Shown piece by piece: positions 31,192-41,724 of a stretch of 64,000 bases of DNA (the stretch's first letter is position 1; each line of letters opens with the position of its first letter). Under the pieces are notes generated by a model, which saw only the letters and a list, made by a program, of their open reading frames with translations, was not told the DNA's origin and ran no database searches. Source of the DNA: Undaria pinnatifida (Eukaryota; Sar; Phaeophyceae; Laminariales; Alariaceae); assembly GCA_012845835.1 (NCBI GenBank), contig JABAKD010000019.1, positions 7,088,994 to 7,152,993 on the forward strand, given 5' to 3'. The position numbers and the translations under genes were made by a program.

Positions 31192-32055
31192 CAGTAGGTG
31201 GCCCTGTATAGTGGCAACCTGAATAGTAAAGTGCCCTATATAGTGGCATGAAAATCTCCTGGCAAAATCTCAACCCGATATAGTGGCACTTTACCACTAT
31301 TGAGGACGGGGCCCTCAATAGTGGCATTTTGGGCATCACACACACCCAATAGTGGCAGTTCCAAGTAGTGGGCCCCCACTACTGCTGTACCACACCTGCC
31401 CACATACACTCTCAGCGGTGGGCGCCACACGTATCATGCCAGCCTGCGCGGACCTAGAACTGTGTAAACTCCCAAACAAACCACTGGGAGAGAAAGACGG
31501 GCACGAGTAAAGCCTACAGCAGTTGCAGAGCTTCGTGGTGGTTGGGTTGATGCGCCGGGGTGGGGGTGTTTGAATTTTCTTTACTGGCTGTTTCAGTTAG
31601 TTTCGCGTCTCTACGTTGCTGTTTTCATGCGTTCTACACGTAGTGTTGAATGTTGAACCCCATGTTACACTGCCCGCCGGACAAAAAATATTGATGTGCC
31701 ACCTATGATACAATGCGTTTGGACGTGGTTCCTGTGGTCTGCCTGCGCAGAAGAAACAGAAGGCTCGGTAACCGTTGGACAATCAACGGTCATTTCATGT
31801 GTTTCATGCGGATACTGCTGCACACAAATCAACCACGAGTAGTGGAACAGTATGCACGGCTTCACCTGTACACAACAGCGTATAATCAGTGTACAGCGTG
31901 AACATCGAAGCTCTTTATTCGATATAGTGGCAATATTGCCACTATAGACTGTCTAATAGTGGCAATAGTGCCACTATATCGAATAGTGGCACTGCCCTGA
32001 ATAGTGGCACAATTCTGTCCTGCCACTATATGCCACTATACAGGGCCACCTACTG
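31192..32055. mobile_element. Non-autonomous pogo/Tc1-mariner-like element
   Basis: The ends are a perfect inverted repeat of about 25 bp starting CAGTAGGTGGCCCTG and containing ATAGTGGCA. The flanking dinucleotides are TA on both sides (31190-31191 and 32056-32057), the target preference of Tc1/mariner and pogo elements; CAGT- is also a common start of their TIRs. Many extra copies of ATAGTGGCA in both orientations lie within about 180 bp of each end and look like transposase-binding sites. No transposase is encoded. Confidence 0.75.
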
Positions 32056-32282
32056 TATTGTCCTGGCGCCTGGAAAAACAGGCGAAAAAAAGAAAACGAC
32101 AAAAAAAGCAGACGGAAAGACTGGGTGGGGGACAGTATAACCCAGACATTCAGCACAACAATAATAACAACAAAAACGTAATACGACCAAGCATCGTACT
32201 ATTACTCGCGGGCCTAAAATATGTTCCCACGGGCTCGTCATTCATTGATGATGCACTGTTGTTGTTGTTATAGATATTCCCC

Positions 32283-32570
32283 TCACCGGTCATACGACTA
32301 TATACAGAATATCCTGGTGCGTTCCACAGCTGTGAGATTTTGTCCCCCTCAAAAAAAAAGCAGGTTTTATAGTTTCCGTGCACAGATGATTTAACATCAT
32401 CCTGTTGAACTGGTACCAAGCTGGTTCCAAGGGGAGTCGCCGACATATTATGATGTCGTTAATAAGGAAATAACCAGTAACACACGCGATCGAAGTATCA
32501 CACACAGCTTTCAAGGATGAGTTTCAACGAAGTTTTCTTCGATCTCACAGCTGATGATTTTTTTTATTTT
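32283..32570 (-). repeat. Interspersed repeat family X, long copy
   Basis: Matches 39165-39440 along its length: CACCGGT(C/T)AT, GCGTTCCACAGC, TTTATAGTTTCCGTGCACAG, GTCGCCGAC, CGCGATCG, ATCACACACAGC, and ending at CGATCTCACAGCTG. Read on the minus strand, its first part is the piece seen alone at 1.9, 2.7, 32.8, 45.4 and 48.2 kb. No coding capacity. Confidence 0.7.
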
Positions 32571-32800
32571 ATTTTATCCTCCGGCGGATGGGGAAAAATA
32601 AAGCTTTAGCTCACCACACTTCCACGTTTTTTTTTTTTTTTTTTTTATCCTCCGGCGGATGGGGAAAAATAAAGCTTTAGCTCACCACACTTCCGCGTAT
32701 TTTCATACGCGTCGTGTGTCGATTTAACTCAGTTGCTTTCGCAGCCCAACGCTAGCCACACTTCCACGTATTTTCATACGCGTCGTGTGTCGATTTAACA
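32565..32800 (+). repeat. Two local tandem duplications
   Basis: A unit with TTTTATCCTCCGGCGGATGG and AAAATAAAGCTTTAGCTC occurs at about 32570-32630 and 32640-32695. A second unit, CACACTTCC(G/A)CGTATTTTC and GTCGTGTGTCGATTTAAC, occurs at about 32686-32730 and 32757-32800. Confidence 0.75.
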
Positions 32801-32834
32801 GCTGATGATACTCTGTATGTAGTATATTATAAAA

Positions 32835-32915
32835 GTTGACATGCACTCCAGCTGTGAGATCGAACAGTTCGTCGAAACTCATCGTTGCAAGCTGTGTGTG
32901 ATACTTTGATCGCGG
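32835..32915 (+). repeat. Repeat family X, partial copy
   Basis: CAGCTGTGAGATCGAA, AACTCATCGTTGCAAGC and GTGTGATACT are in family order. Confidence 0.6.
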
Positions 32916-32924
32916 GTGTTATAT

Positions 32925-33215
32925 AGTCGGTCGCCCCGGTGGCGTATCAGGTTATCCTTGAGCCTGGTATAGGTCAGTTTCGTGAGATCGAATCCCCCCG
33001 AGTGCATACTCGTATAAATTCGTCGGGACTTTTTCTTGTGCACAAATTGACTTGCGGAAAGGGCGAGAGCGAGAGAAAGCAGCATTCGATGAAAAGTCGA
33101 CGAGCAATGGGATTGCTGAACCCTATGCGCGATAAAAATTGAAGGCAAGAACCGGGGGGGAGAAGGGACGACACCTGTGACCACGGCTTGTTGTCCAGAA
33201 GCTGGAAAGTAAATG
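32925..33215 (+). repeat. tRNA-like SINE with a LINE-like 3' end
   Basis: About nine in ten bases match the reversed copy at 36915-37192. The 5' part contains AGCCTGGTATAGGTCAG and a B-box-like GTGAGATCGAATCCCC (GTTCGAATCCCC in the sister copy). The 3' part reads ACCTGTGACCACGGCTTG, then TAAATGTGTGAAGAAATAA. This parallels the LINE end CCTGTGACCACGGACTTG ... TTAATGTGAGAA, so the SINE appears to have taken its tail from that LINE family. Confidence 0.65.
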
Positions 33216-34304
33216 TGTGAAGAAATAAATAAATATAATATATAGACTATACTATTATATCTTGTATTTTATTTTTTTATAATATTAGAATACCGGTTAG
33301 TTGTTGTTTGCGCCATAATCTACGTCATGTTCGCAGGAAAGACAAAGAGGCTCCAATCATGGCTGAAATAGAGTGGAAGAAGAGTAAGGAAAATAACGAG
33401 CAAACAAAGGACAGAGAAGCATGATACACAGGAAGTAACCTCCGTAACGACGTACCGGGTATCATATACCCACGAAATAACTGAGGCGATTCGAACCTCC
33501 ACGAAGAACGAAAATATTGCCAGTTTCCTTTCTTTTTTTTCCCCAGTTTCCTTTTTCTTTTTATGGCAAAGCACAGACACAGTCTAGGCCCTTTCGAATC
33601 GCAGCCAACAAAGTTGTCGCCTCTCTGCTGGACCGTCGTCAAGCGATGCAAAGACTCACCGCCGTGTACGTGCGGTGATGAACGACGTGATGTTCGCAGC
33701 AGCAGTGCAGTGAGTAGCAGCACAGCAGGAGACAGCAACACAGCAGCAGTATAGTACCAGTAGTAACAGGTGACAGTACACAGCACTCGTAGCAGGAGAC
33801 AGCACAGCAGTGTGAGCGAGACCGCCAGGCGGGCTTGTTTGGTTGTGCACGGTGTGGGCGGGCACCTGCGTTGAATCGATCTCCGATCCGTTTCATTTTT
33901 TTTCTCTGAATTTTATTTTGGGACTGGGGCCACGTTTCGCGGATCAACCACTTGGAGATAATTTTTTCAGCTCCTGTAAGCACAGCAGCTGCGCTCCCTT
34001 TATATGGCGATGACACACGTATTTGGAATTACAGGTGGAGAACATTACAGGAGTAGTACGAGTAGTTGGAAAAGGGTTATAAAATTTAAAATCCTTTTAG
34101 CACTGCACTACCGACATGGAGAAAGAATAGTTAGAGTTAGACTACAAATATTTAGGAATTCAAAGAGTTAATATATCAGTCAAGTTCATCAGAACAATTC
34201 TAACAACAAGAGATTTATTTGGAACGTTTGGTTTATTCCAGTTTTATTTTGTTTGGAACTTTTTAATCGGTTCATTGGAGTCTGATTACGCTGCACCATG
34301 ATAC
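33216..34304. other. Spacer with a CAG-rich run, no firm gene
   Basis: AT-rich at 33216-33300; CAGCAG/CAACA-rich at about 33698-33810, which keeps Cys/Ala/Ser-type frames open on both strands. No gene recognised. Confidence 0.45.
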
Positions 34305-34470
34305 AGCAGTACCGTAGTATTTCCCGGACGAATTTTGGTTTCATTTGGTTTTTCGGATCTTCCTAGGGCCCCAGATCCTTTTTGTGACCACGGACTCTAG
34401 ATAGTTGACAAGATTTAATGTGAGACAACAAAAACAACAACAACAACAACAACAACGACAACAACCAGGC
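34305..34470 (+). repeat. 5'-truncated LINE 3' tail with (AAC)n
   Basis: Matches the reversed copy at 18598-18750: TTTTTCGGATCTTCCTAGGG, GTGACCACGGACTCTAG and TTTAATGTGAGACAACAA, ending in about nine ACA units. It is a sister subfamily of the LINE at 25.5-30 kb, with which it shares the GTGACCACGGACT and TTAATGTGAGA blocks. Confidence 0.7.
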
Positions 34471-34584
34471 AGGTATTAACCCCTTTAGAGCCCCCAAATC
34501 CCTCCCTATACTAAATTCAAGTAAAAGTATCCCCGAAAAGGGGTTCCAGTTGTGAAGGGGTTAATTAACGATCATGTTTTTTAT

Positions 34585-35711
34585 CAAGGGCGCACAAAAA
34601 AAAATTTATCCGACACCTCACCCCCAAGACTTTTTTTTTAGGCCCTTCAGGGGGGGGGGGTACGAAGGTCCCACCCCCCCCCCCAAACGCCATACAACTT
34701 CCTATATAAACAAGTCTATATTAAATCCTATATATAAAGTGGGCACACAGGGGGTAGTACGGCTGGCAAAGCCCCCGTAGCACGCCGTAAGGTCTCGCCG
34801 GGGGCGGAGGGGGTTGATGGTACAGACGGGTCACTCTCAGACGAGTCCTCAGTGGAGACGGGGGACTCGGTTGAAGATGAGAGCTCGGGGTCGGAAGAGG
34901 AGGAGGAGGAGGAGGAGGAGGAGGAGGAGGAGGAGGAGGAGGAGGAGGAGGAGGAGGAGGAGGAGGAGGAGGAGGAAGAGGAGGAGGAGGAGGAGGAGGA
35001 AGAGGAGGAGGAGGAGGAGGAGGAGGAGGAGGAGGAGGGGGGGGGGTGGGGGTAGGGGTGAGGGGGGAAGAGGATGAAGGGCGAACGCGCTTAACGCGAA
35101 AGCGCTCGAAGAAACGGCGGTTTAGTCTTGTTGAGGGAGGGGGAGGGGCTTCGGGGAGTGAATAATAAGTACCATGCAAGACAAATTGCTATTATTTGTG
35201 GATGGGTGTTGCACGTGGCGAAGGTGATTCCACCGCCGTAGGCTCATCGACAGCCCCTCTTCGGTATGTTGCCGGCTTGACTAAGCTTGGAATGATGACG
35301 GTTCGACGCATGGGTATGTGTCATTTGGTTGTGTCATTTCGCTACATTCGACCGAGGTCAAATGTCGTGGACTTGTCGCAGGGGCTAGAGAAGTTCTAAG
35401 CTACTTGTAGCTGAGGGGTTGTCCCCAAGCACTACTGCTGTACTTAAGACTTGAAAACCAAATAAGAGTGTCCCCAGCCCACCACAGCTTATTTCAGTAC
35501 ATGACGTGGCAATCTACACCTTCCTAGTAACAAGGTCCTGCTTGCACGTCGTGCCGTGAACACCACCACACGCAAGCACACGCAATGGAGAAGGAGAAAG
35601 CCAAAAGAAAGCCTGTAAGAAAATATTTAGAAAAAAAAAACTTTTTTCACACCCCTCCCGGGGGGGGGGGGGGTAGGGTTAGGTGTCGGAATTTTTTTTT
35701 GTGCGCCCTTG
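34585..35711. mobile_element. Non-autonomous hAT-like inverted-repeat element with GA-rich core
   Basis: Inverted ends of about 31-34 bp: CAAGGGCGCAC, an A9 run, then CCGACACCT, at 34585-34618 and reversed at 35681-35711. The flanks share TTTTTAT (34578-34584 and 35712-35718), a 7-bp match in low-complexity sequence. CA-GGGCG-like ends recall hAT elements, whose duplications are 8 bp. No transposase is encoded. Confidence 0.6.
34895..35040. repeat. (GAG)n microsatellite
   Basis: About 145 bp of nearly pure GAG, which would read as poly-Glu, poly-Arg or poly-Gly. It sits inside the hAT-like element, so I do not treat the open frames over it as genes. Confidence 0.9.
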
Positions 35712-35718
35712 TTTTTAT

Positions 35719-36914
35719 ACGAAAAAAAAAAATTCTGGTGCATGGATTGTGCGTCTTCCAAAACACAGCAGCAGCAGTATCCACGACAGGCCGAACCACA
35801 GCAACATCCACGACGACTGGCACATGTTATACCCCACTAATATCTTAACACACGACACAGCATCCAGAACGGTCGCATTTCAGAAGCAACACATCATCCA
35901 AGCACAGAGGTCAGCCCATAACGGTAGGGTTCGGGTCATAGTTTTTTCTGGTCGGGGTTAGGTTGATCTAATAAAAAACGACAGTCTCCGTTGCACTACA
36001 CGTACCGGTACGGCGGACGAAACACTTTTGGAATAAAAAAATTAGAAGAAAAAAAAAAAGGAAGAGTTTTGGAAAGGGCCTTCTTAACCGACATTAAAAA
36101 ACACTCCAATTTTTGGAGAAAATTTATAATCTAATTTGGATTTGATTGTTGGTCTGAGTAGTGAACAATTACGGAGACCCTAGATTTATCGAACTCACAG
36201 CCGACGACGTGTTTCAGAGGATTATTTTTAATAGTCCGCACCTACCTGCACCACCCAATAATATCGGCAGCAAGTTTCTAGGAATTTTATTTGGAATGTC
36301 CTGTCCAGTCTATGGACCAGTCCACCATCCACCATCTCGGGAACGCTCTTTGTTCTAACTTCCAGCAGCAGTCAGTGGTGGTCCCCCTCACCAAAATTAG
36401 AAAAATACACCCGCCCGAAAATGGCACCCCGAACTATCCCTGGGGATAGTGCGGTGGCAGGTACTCTTTAGGACGAAGTCCTGACAGGTGATTCTAACCG
36501 CACTAAGCTGGGGCCCCGTACCACAAGGTACCGCACTAAACCACAAGGTACCGCACTAAACCGGAAGCACGACTGCTGTACCGTAGATCGTAGAGTTCTT
36601 TCACATGGTCTTCTAGACGTTTCAACGTGATGATTCTGGTTCTGCTCTTCCATTCCCGAACACTGACACGTTGCGCTCTATGATACTCTCCGACCCCCCC
36701 CTCGTCAGTCACTCACCACCTCGCCGACACCTACTACATAGAGCCCTCGACCTGCAGTCTGCCCGTGCGCATCGTGAGGCCGAAGAAATTGCACCGCAGC
36801 AGGTTTGTCGAGAATTGAGATAAAAACAACCCGCCGCTTCTCCATCCAGTGATATATATATAGATTAGAGCTTATCTTTCCATCAGCTTTTTTTTCTTCT
36901 TTTTTTTTTTCTTA
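35719..36914. other. Spacer, no firm gene
   Basis: A 24-bp tandem duplication (ACCACAAGGTACCGCACTAA, twice) lies at about 36510-36560. No protein family recognised. Confidence 0.45.
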
Positions 36915-37192
36915 CACACATTTCATCTACTTTCCAGCTTCTGGACAAGCCGTGGTCACAGGTGTCGTCCCTTCTTCCCCCCGGTTCTTGCCTTCAATTT
37001 TTATCGCGCATAGGGTTCAGCAATCCCACTGCTCGTCTATTTTTCATCGAGTGTTTGTTGCTAACTCACGCTCTCGCGCTTTCCGCAAGTCAAATTGTGC
37101 ACAAGAAAAAGTCTCCACGAATTTATACCAACATGCACTCGGGGGGATTCGAACTCACGAAACTGACCTATACCAGGCTCGTCTGTATATTA
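36915..37192 (-). repeat. tRNA-like SINE with a LINE-like 3' end, reversed copy
   Basis: Reverse complement of the SINE at 32925-33215. Here the B-box-like segment is well kept (GTGAGTTCGAATCCCC read on the minus strand), as is the tail block CCTGTGACCACGGCTTGTCC. Confidence 0.7.
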
Positions 37193-37194
37193 TC

Positions 37195-37264
37195 ATCACT
37201 CTGTTGACCCAGGTACAAGCTACACTTGTTGTTGTAGTAGTTCCAAGGGGAGTCGCCGACCTAT
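37195..37264 (-). repeat. Repeat family X, part left of a LINE insertion
   Basis: CTGTTGACCCAGGTACAAGC, then GGGGAGTCGCCGACCTATAT, matching 39290-39345. The family then breaks off and resumes at 37792. Confidence 0.65.
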
Positions 37265-37270
37265 ATCTTC

Positions 37271-37791
37271 TTCGCCATATTGCGTTCTCTCCCCAGTGCC
37301 GTTGATGATGCACTTGATACCCTCTATGAGCCCAATGCCGTCTTCAGTCAGTTCCTAGGGTCTGCTAGTACCTGGTATGATATGACGTTTTTTTTTATCT
37401 TTTCCTTTCCCTGCTTCCTCTTCTTGTCTCGTCTTTCCTTGCTTTTCTTGTCTTTTCTTTTCTTTCCTTTTTTCGTTTTTTTCGCTTCCTTGTATTTTTT
37501 TTCCTTTCCTTTATCTTCTTTTCTTTTCTTTGTTTCTTTTCTCCAATTGACTTGCGTCTGTCGTGCGTATGCGTAGTGATAGGTACTACGTGATCATAGG
37601 CTGACTCCCGATTTCACTTTTTTATGTTTTTGGTGGAGTCATGAATTCCGTCAGCTGTGATATATGCATGTACCACCTTTGGTTTGTGTTTTTTTCCTGG
37701 GGTATTTATTCCTCAGCTCCAGAGTTACAGGAGCCTGTCCTGTGCCCACGGACTTGATTATGCTAGTTAATGTGAGAACAACAACAACAAC
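37271..37791 (+). mobile_element. 5'-truncated LINE copy inserted in repeat family X
   Basis: 521 bp matching the 3' UTR of the LINE at 25552-30047, ending TTAATGTGAGAACAACAAC. Both sides carry ATCTTC (37265-37270 and 37792-37797), and family X resumes immediately after (AATGAGGACACAC). The uninterrupted equivalent at 39.34 kb reads CCTATATCCTTAATGAGG, so this is a target-primed insertion with a duplication of at least 6 bp. Confidence 0.78.
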
Positions 37792-37905
37792 ATCTTCAAT
37801 GAGGACACACACCCACTAATAATACGCGCGATCGGAGTATCACACACAGCTTGCAAACATGAGTTTCGACGAAATCTTCGATCTCACAGCTGGAGGAGGA
37901 GTGTA
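37792..37905 (-). repeat. Repeat family X, part right of the LINE insertion
   Basis: AATGAGGACACACACCCACT, CGCGCGATCGGAGTATCAC and CGATCTCACAGCTGGAG complete the family X copy begun at 37195. Confidence 0.65.
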
Positions 37906-37964
37906 TTTTTTCTTCTTTTAAATATTATTGACCGCGCGGCTACAGCAAGGGGGTCACTTTTGAG

Positions 37965-38150
37965 GCCTTTGCATGCAGTGGCGGGATGTCACTCGCACGA
38001 GTGATTCCCCTGTTCTTTTGCGGTCTTATTAAGCTTTCGCGCTCTTTGAGTTTGAAATATTTTGAGGAATGTATGAATACGCGCAAACACGTTGAATGGT
38101 AAGTAAGCTATATACGCTGCGCCAAAACAATCGCTTCATCAACTCATCAA
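37965..38150. repeat. Diverged interspersed repeat shared with 47190-47330
   Basis: Common blocks: GCAGTGGC, GAGTGA(T/C)TCCCCTGTTC, TTAAGCTTTCG and CTGCGCCAAA. No protein. Confidence 0.45.
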
Positions 38151-38192
38151 CTTTACAAAGAAGAAACTAACAACGTCGTCGTCAGCAACTAA

Positions 38193-38290
38193 CCGTCTGT
38201 TGTTGTTGTTCTTACATTAACTCGCATAATCAAGTCCGTGGTCACAGGACAGGCTCCAGTAACTCTGGAGCTGAGGAATAACCTAGAGTA
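38193..38290 (-). repeat. Very short LINE 3' tail
   Basis: The reverse complement gives TTATTCCTCAGCTCCAGAG, CCTGTGACCACGGACTTG and GTTAATGTAAGAACAACAAC: the last 95 bases or so of the LINE at 25.5-30 kb. Confidence 0.7.
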
Positions 38291-39160
38291 GCCTTGGCCT
38301 TCTAATTAATAGAGGGTGTTTGCGATGTACCAAGTTTGTTTGGGTGGGAGTTGGGTGGGATAACATGCTATTTTACCGGAACGCCGGAGCGCGGAGGGGG
38401 GGGGGGGGGCGCCGATAATATGAAACGTAAACTTATGTATGTATATACCAGGGTAAATAGTCAGTAGGATACCATAATAAGTAGCATTCGTAGTAGTACT
38501 CATATTATACGGAAATCATAAACGATGGTGGCGTTAAATAAAAAAACATCGCGGAAAAACGTTTTTTCTCCCGTCCACCTCATAGTTTATCCTTGAAATA
38601 TTGGGCACCTGCATTTAGCACGCAGGTAGAATATTTCGCTCGCATTCACCTTCGTTTCCTTCCCCCCCCCCCGACCCCCTCCCCCCCCCGGCCTCCGCAC
38701 CAGAAATCACCCCTCCACACACACGCACACACAAACACCCTGCCCGTCCCCTGCCGCCCCACCTAAAATCAAAATCCATAATAAACACTACCCGACAGGT
38801 GATATCATATATTTACCGTTCGAGCCGTCCATGCGGTAGCTCCAATTCATTTATATGGTCTTCAAGTTCAAATGAACCTCCCGCCCCCCACCCTCTCCTC
38901 CCCCGCCACCCCCATCTCCTAGACCTAGCATCGCGCGCACAGTAAGTTCTTATACATTTGTGCGACCTAAAATGTTGGAACCCCCCCCCGCCACCACAGT
39001 AATATATGGAAGAAGCGTAATGAGCGCCCAAATGTTGGAGGTGTCTCTATTAGCAGTAGGAACGGTGCTCCGTCTCGGAAGGGATGCGTGGTCAGCGGTC
39101 AAATGACTAAGGCAAGCAACAAATGAGTCCCGCCCCCCTCTCCCCCCTAAAAACCCCGCC
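38291..39160. other. Spacer with homopolymer G/C runs
   Basis: Long G or C runs near 38395-38410, 38660-38695 and 38875-38915. No gene recognised. Confidence 0.45.
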
Positions 39161-39164
39161 CTCC

Positions 39165-39440
39165 CCTCACCGGTTATATGACTTGCACGATGTACATGGT
39201 AAAGTGACGCATTCCTTCCACAGCCGTCAGATTTTGCCCTCCTCAATATCGGGTTCTATAGTTTCCGTGCACAGATTGACTAACATCATCCGGTTGACCC
39301 TGGTACAAACTACGCTGTAGTTCTAAGGGGGGTCGCCGACCTATATCCTTAATGAGGACACACAACCAGTAAGACGCGCGATCGGAGTATCACACAGCTT
39401 GCAAAGATCTCACAGCTGGAGTGTATATATATATTTTTAT
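39165..39440 (-). repeat. Interspersed repeat family X, longest intact copy
   Basis: Runs from CACCGGTTATATGAC to CTCACAGCTGGAG, followed by (TA)n. Compare 32283-32570 and the split copy at 37195-37264 plus 37792-37905. About 275 bp, non-coding. Confidence 0.7.
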
Positions 39441-39665
39441 AATAGACTTCGAAATATGCTATTCATACGTAGAGTTGGATACCAAAACCGAAAAGAAATC
39501 GGTACGATAGGCCCACACGCCTCGATAACGATCATTATAACGATAACATAAAGTATCGTTATCGAATGAAAACAGCAAAAACGATAACGATAATGCAGGC
39601 AAAACGGACGCTCGAAGCGCTCACAGCTCATTCGCTCACTTCCGGATACGTTTTTTTTCGGAGTC

Positions 39666-40128
39666 GCCCCCGTGTGGCAAGGGTGGAGAGTCCCCCCCCT
39701 TGCCGCAAAGGGGGGGGGGTCCACCCCATCGTGCTCCCCCCCCCCTTGCCACAAAGGGGGGGTTGCCCCACCTTGTGGCAGGGGGGGGTGGGTCCACCTC
39801 CTTGTAACAAGGGGGGGGGGGGGGTCCCCCACCTTGTGGCAGTAGGGACTCCTCCTCCTTGTGGCAAGAGGGGGGAGTTCCCCACCTTGCAGCAGGGGGA
39901 GGTCCCCCTCCTTGTGGCAAGGGGGGGAAGGATCCCACATCTTGTGGAATGAGGGGGGGATCCCCCCCCTTTGTGGCAAGGGGAGCAGGTCCCCCCCCTC
40001 GTGGCATCCCTCTCATTGTGGCAAGGGGGGGCATCCCCCATCTTGCGGCTAGGGGGGAGTCCCCCCCCCTCGTGGCAAGGGGGGGAGCCCCTCACTTTGT
40101 GGCAAGCGGGGGGAATCCCCCGTCTTAT
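39666..40128. repeat. Palindromic C/G-run minisatellite
   Basis: About a dozen imperfect units of 35-45 bp, each made of CCCCCC, CTTGTGGCAAG and GGGGGG. The unit is nearly self-complementary, so frames open on both strands (PPP...LWQGG and its antisense). These are not genes. Confidence 0.8.
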
Positions 40129-41388
40129 GGGAATATGAATAACCGCTCGTAAGAAAATAAAAGCGACGACTGTGCAGGAGATTTAATGGGACTCTGTGCG
40201 CAGGCAGTGTGTGGTCATTGGCAGGGCTCGTGGCGTGCGTTTTTACTTGGTTTCGGGCTGTACATTTGTTTTTACTATAGACGGAACAGGTACACCTTTC
40301 TTTTGTTATTGCCCTGTACTACACCAAAGTATAAGTGCATATAGGAACAAGGGTGAAAGTTGGCCGTGGAGCTTGCTGGGCGGAAGCCCGCATGTCTCAT
40401 GTATCCTGAAAAAAACGGCAATCAATAAAAGTGTCCCAACCAAAACCACAACCAGTAACAATTGGTTTTATTCATATATTCCCGTACGATCTAAATATTA
40501 GATATTATACTTTCGAAGTGTAAGATATGTGCGGCTTACATCGCCACGCTGATTTAACAACGATCGAGTTTTTTTTTCCCCATAACGCAGCCTCCGTGTT
40601 CGCTGGTGTGCATAGAGGTGAGGGAACCTCACTACCTTTCCCCAGAGACACTGGTCAGCGATTAGCGAGCCCAAAAGGCATGCAGGGCGCAAGGAAGGGC
40701 CCAGCAAGTATAACACAAACAGTGGAAGTCAGGCTTTGATCGATGTTGTGCACCCTCCAACCCACCCAGGCTATGATCGTTTTTGCGTATCTTCCCACCC
40801 TAAGGGGGGGGGGGGAGGTTACCACCGTATTGTGCATGACCGCAGTCCGTAGGACCATAGACCCTTGCATTCTTGCAATGTCGAAACGGGGCACGTCGGG
40901 TTTTCATTGACCAGGCAGGCATTGCTTGCACCAATTGGTTTTTACCGTTAGGTGTTCGGCGGGTCGCATGGAGGGTCTAGGGCGCGGGGGGGTGATATTG
41001 TAGTGCACGTTTTGTAGGGGAGCAAAGGGTGTGGCCAGGTTTCCGTTTTGCTTTGGTACTGTTCCAAAACGTAAACAAAGTGAGAAGCGGGTTAGCCCGA
41101 AGTGTTTGTGGGAGCATGGTATCCCATTTTTTTTTTGGGGGGGGAGCATGGTATCCCACTTGCTTTCCTCGTAGGCATTATTTTACTTGATAAAAAAAGC
41201 TCAACTTTTTGGGCCACATACAGCAGTAAATAACAAAATGTAAGGTGCATGAGGCACTCTAGCCCGTTTCTCGATACAAGTATGCCTGGTACTCCGTAAT
41301 GCTCTGTGTGTGGACACGATCGTCGATTTATTATTACAGACTCACGCTGCACAGTGTCGGACGTCAAACAAAGTAGCAAAAAGGTATA
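40129..41388. other. Spacer, no firm gene
   Basis: GGGAGCATGGTATCCCA is repeated at about 41110-41128 and 41142-41159, around T and G runs. Short open frames are featureless. Confidence 0.45.
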
Positions 41389-41390
41389 TA

Positions 41391-41483
41391 CAGTAGGCTG
41401 TAATGAATAAGGCGGCTTCCCCCAATAAGGCGGTCATATTGCTCTCTATAGCACACCGCCGCCTTAGTGGGGAACCCCTACTG
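41391..41483. mobile_element. 93-bp pogo-like miniature element
   Basis: Ends CAGTAGG...CCTACTG with TA on both sides (41389-41390, 41484-41485), as in the 864-bp element at 31192. Subterminal TAAGGCGGC repeats lie in opposite orientation near each end. It is short enough to be almost all terminal sequence. Confidence 0.6.
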
Positions 41484-41665
41484 TAATGTATTTCCAACTA
41501 TTACGTGCTGGTTTTAACATTTGGTAATGTAGCTACATAGTTTATATACATATCGTTTCATGTGCGACCGTTCGTTCGTGTAGAAACCCGTTAACCCATC
41601 GTCAAGGCTTCTTCCAATGTTGTTTTTTTTTTTCCCTCTTTCGTACACGGCTCGGTGTTTGCCGT

Positions 41666-41691
41666 ATGCGTCCCAGGTTCGTAAGCAACAG

Positions 41692-41724
<33 letters not shown>

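Noticed and set aside
34852-35055. Poly-Glu, poly-Arg and poly-Pro frames on both strands
   Set aside because: They are translations of the (GAG)n array and end where it ends. No flanking coding signal.
39437-40152. Overlapping Pro/Gly-rich frames of up to 180 codons on both strands
   Set aside because: Produced by the palindromic minisatellite at 39666-40128.
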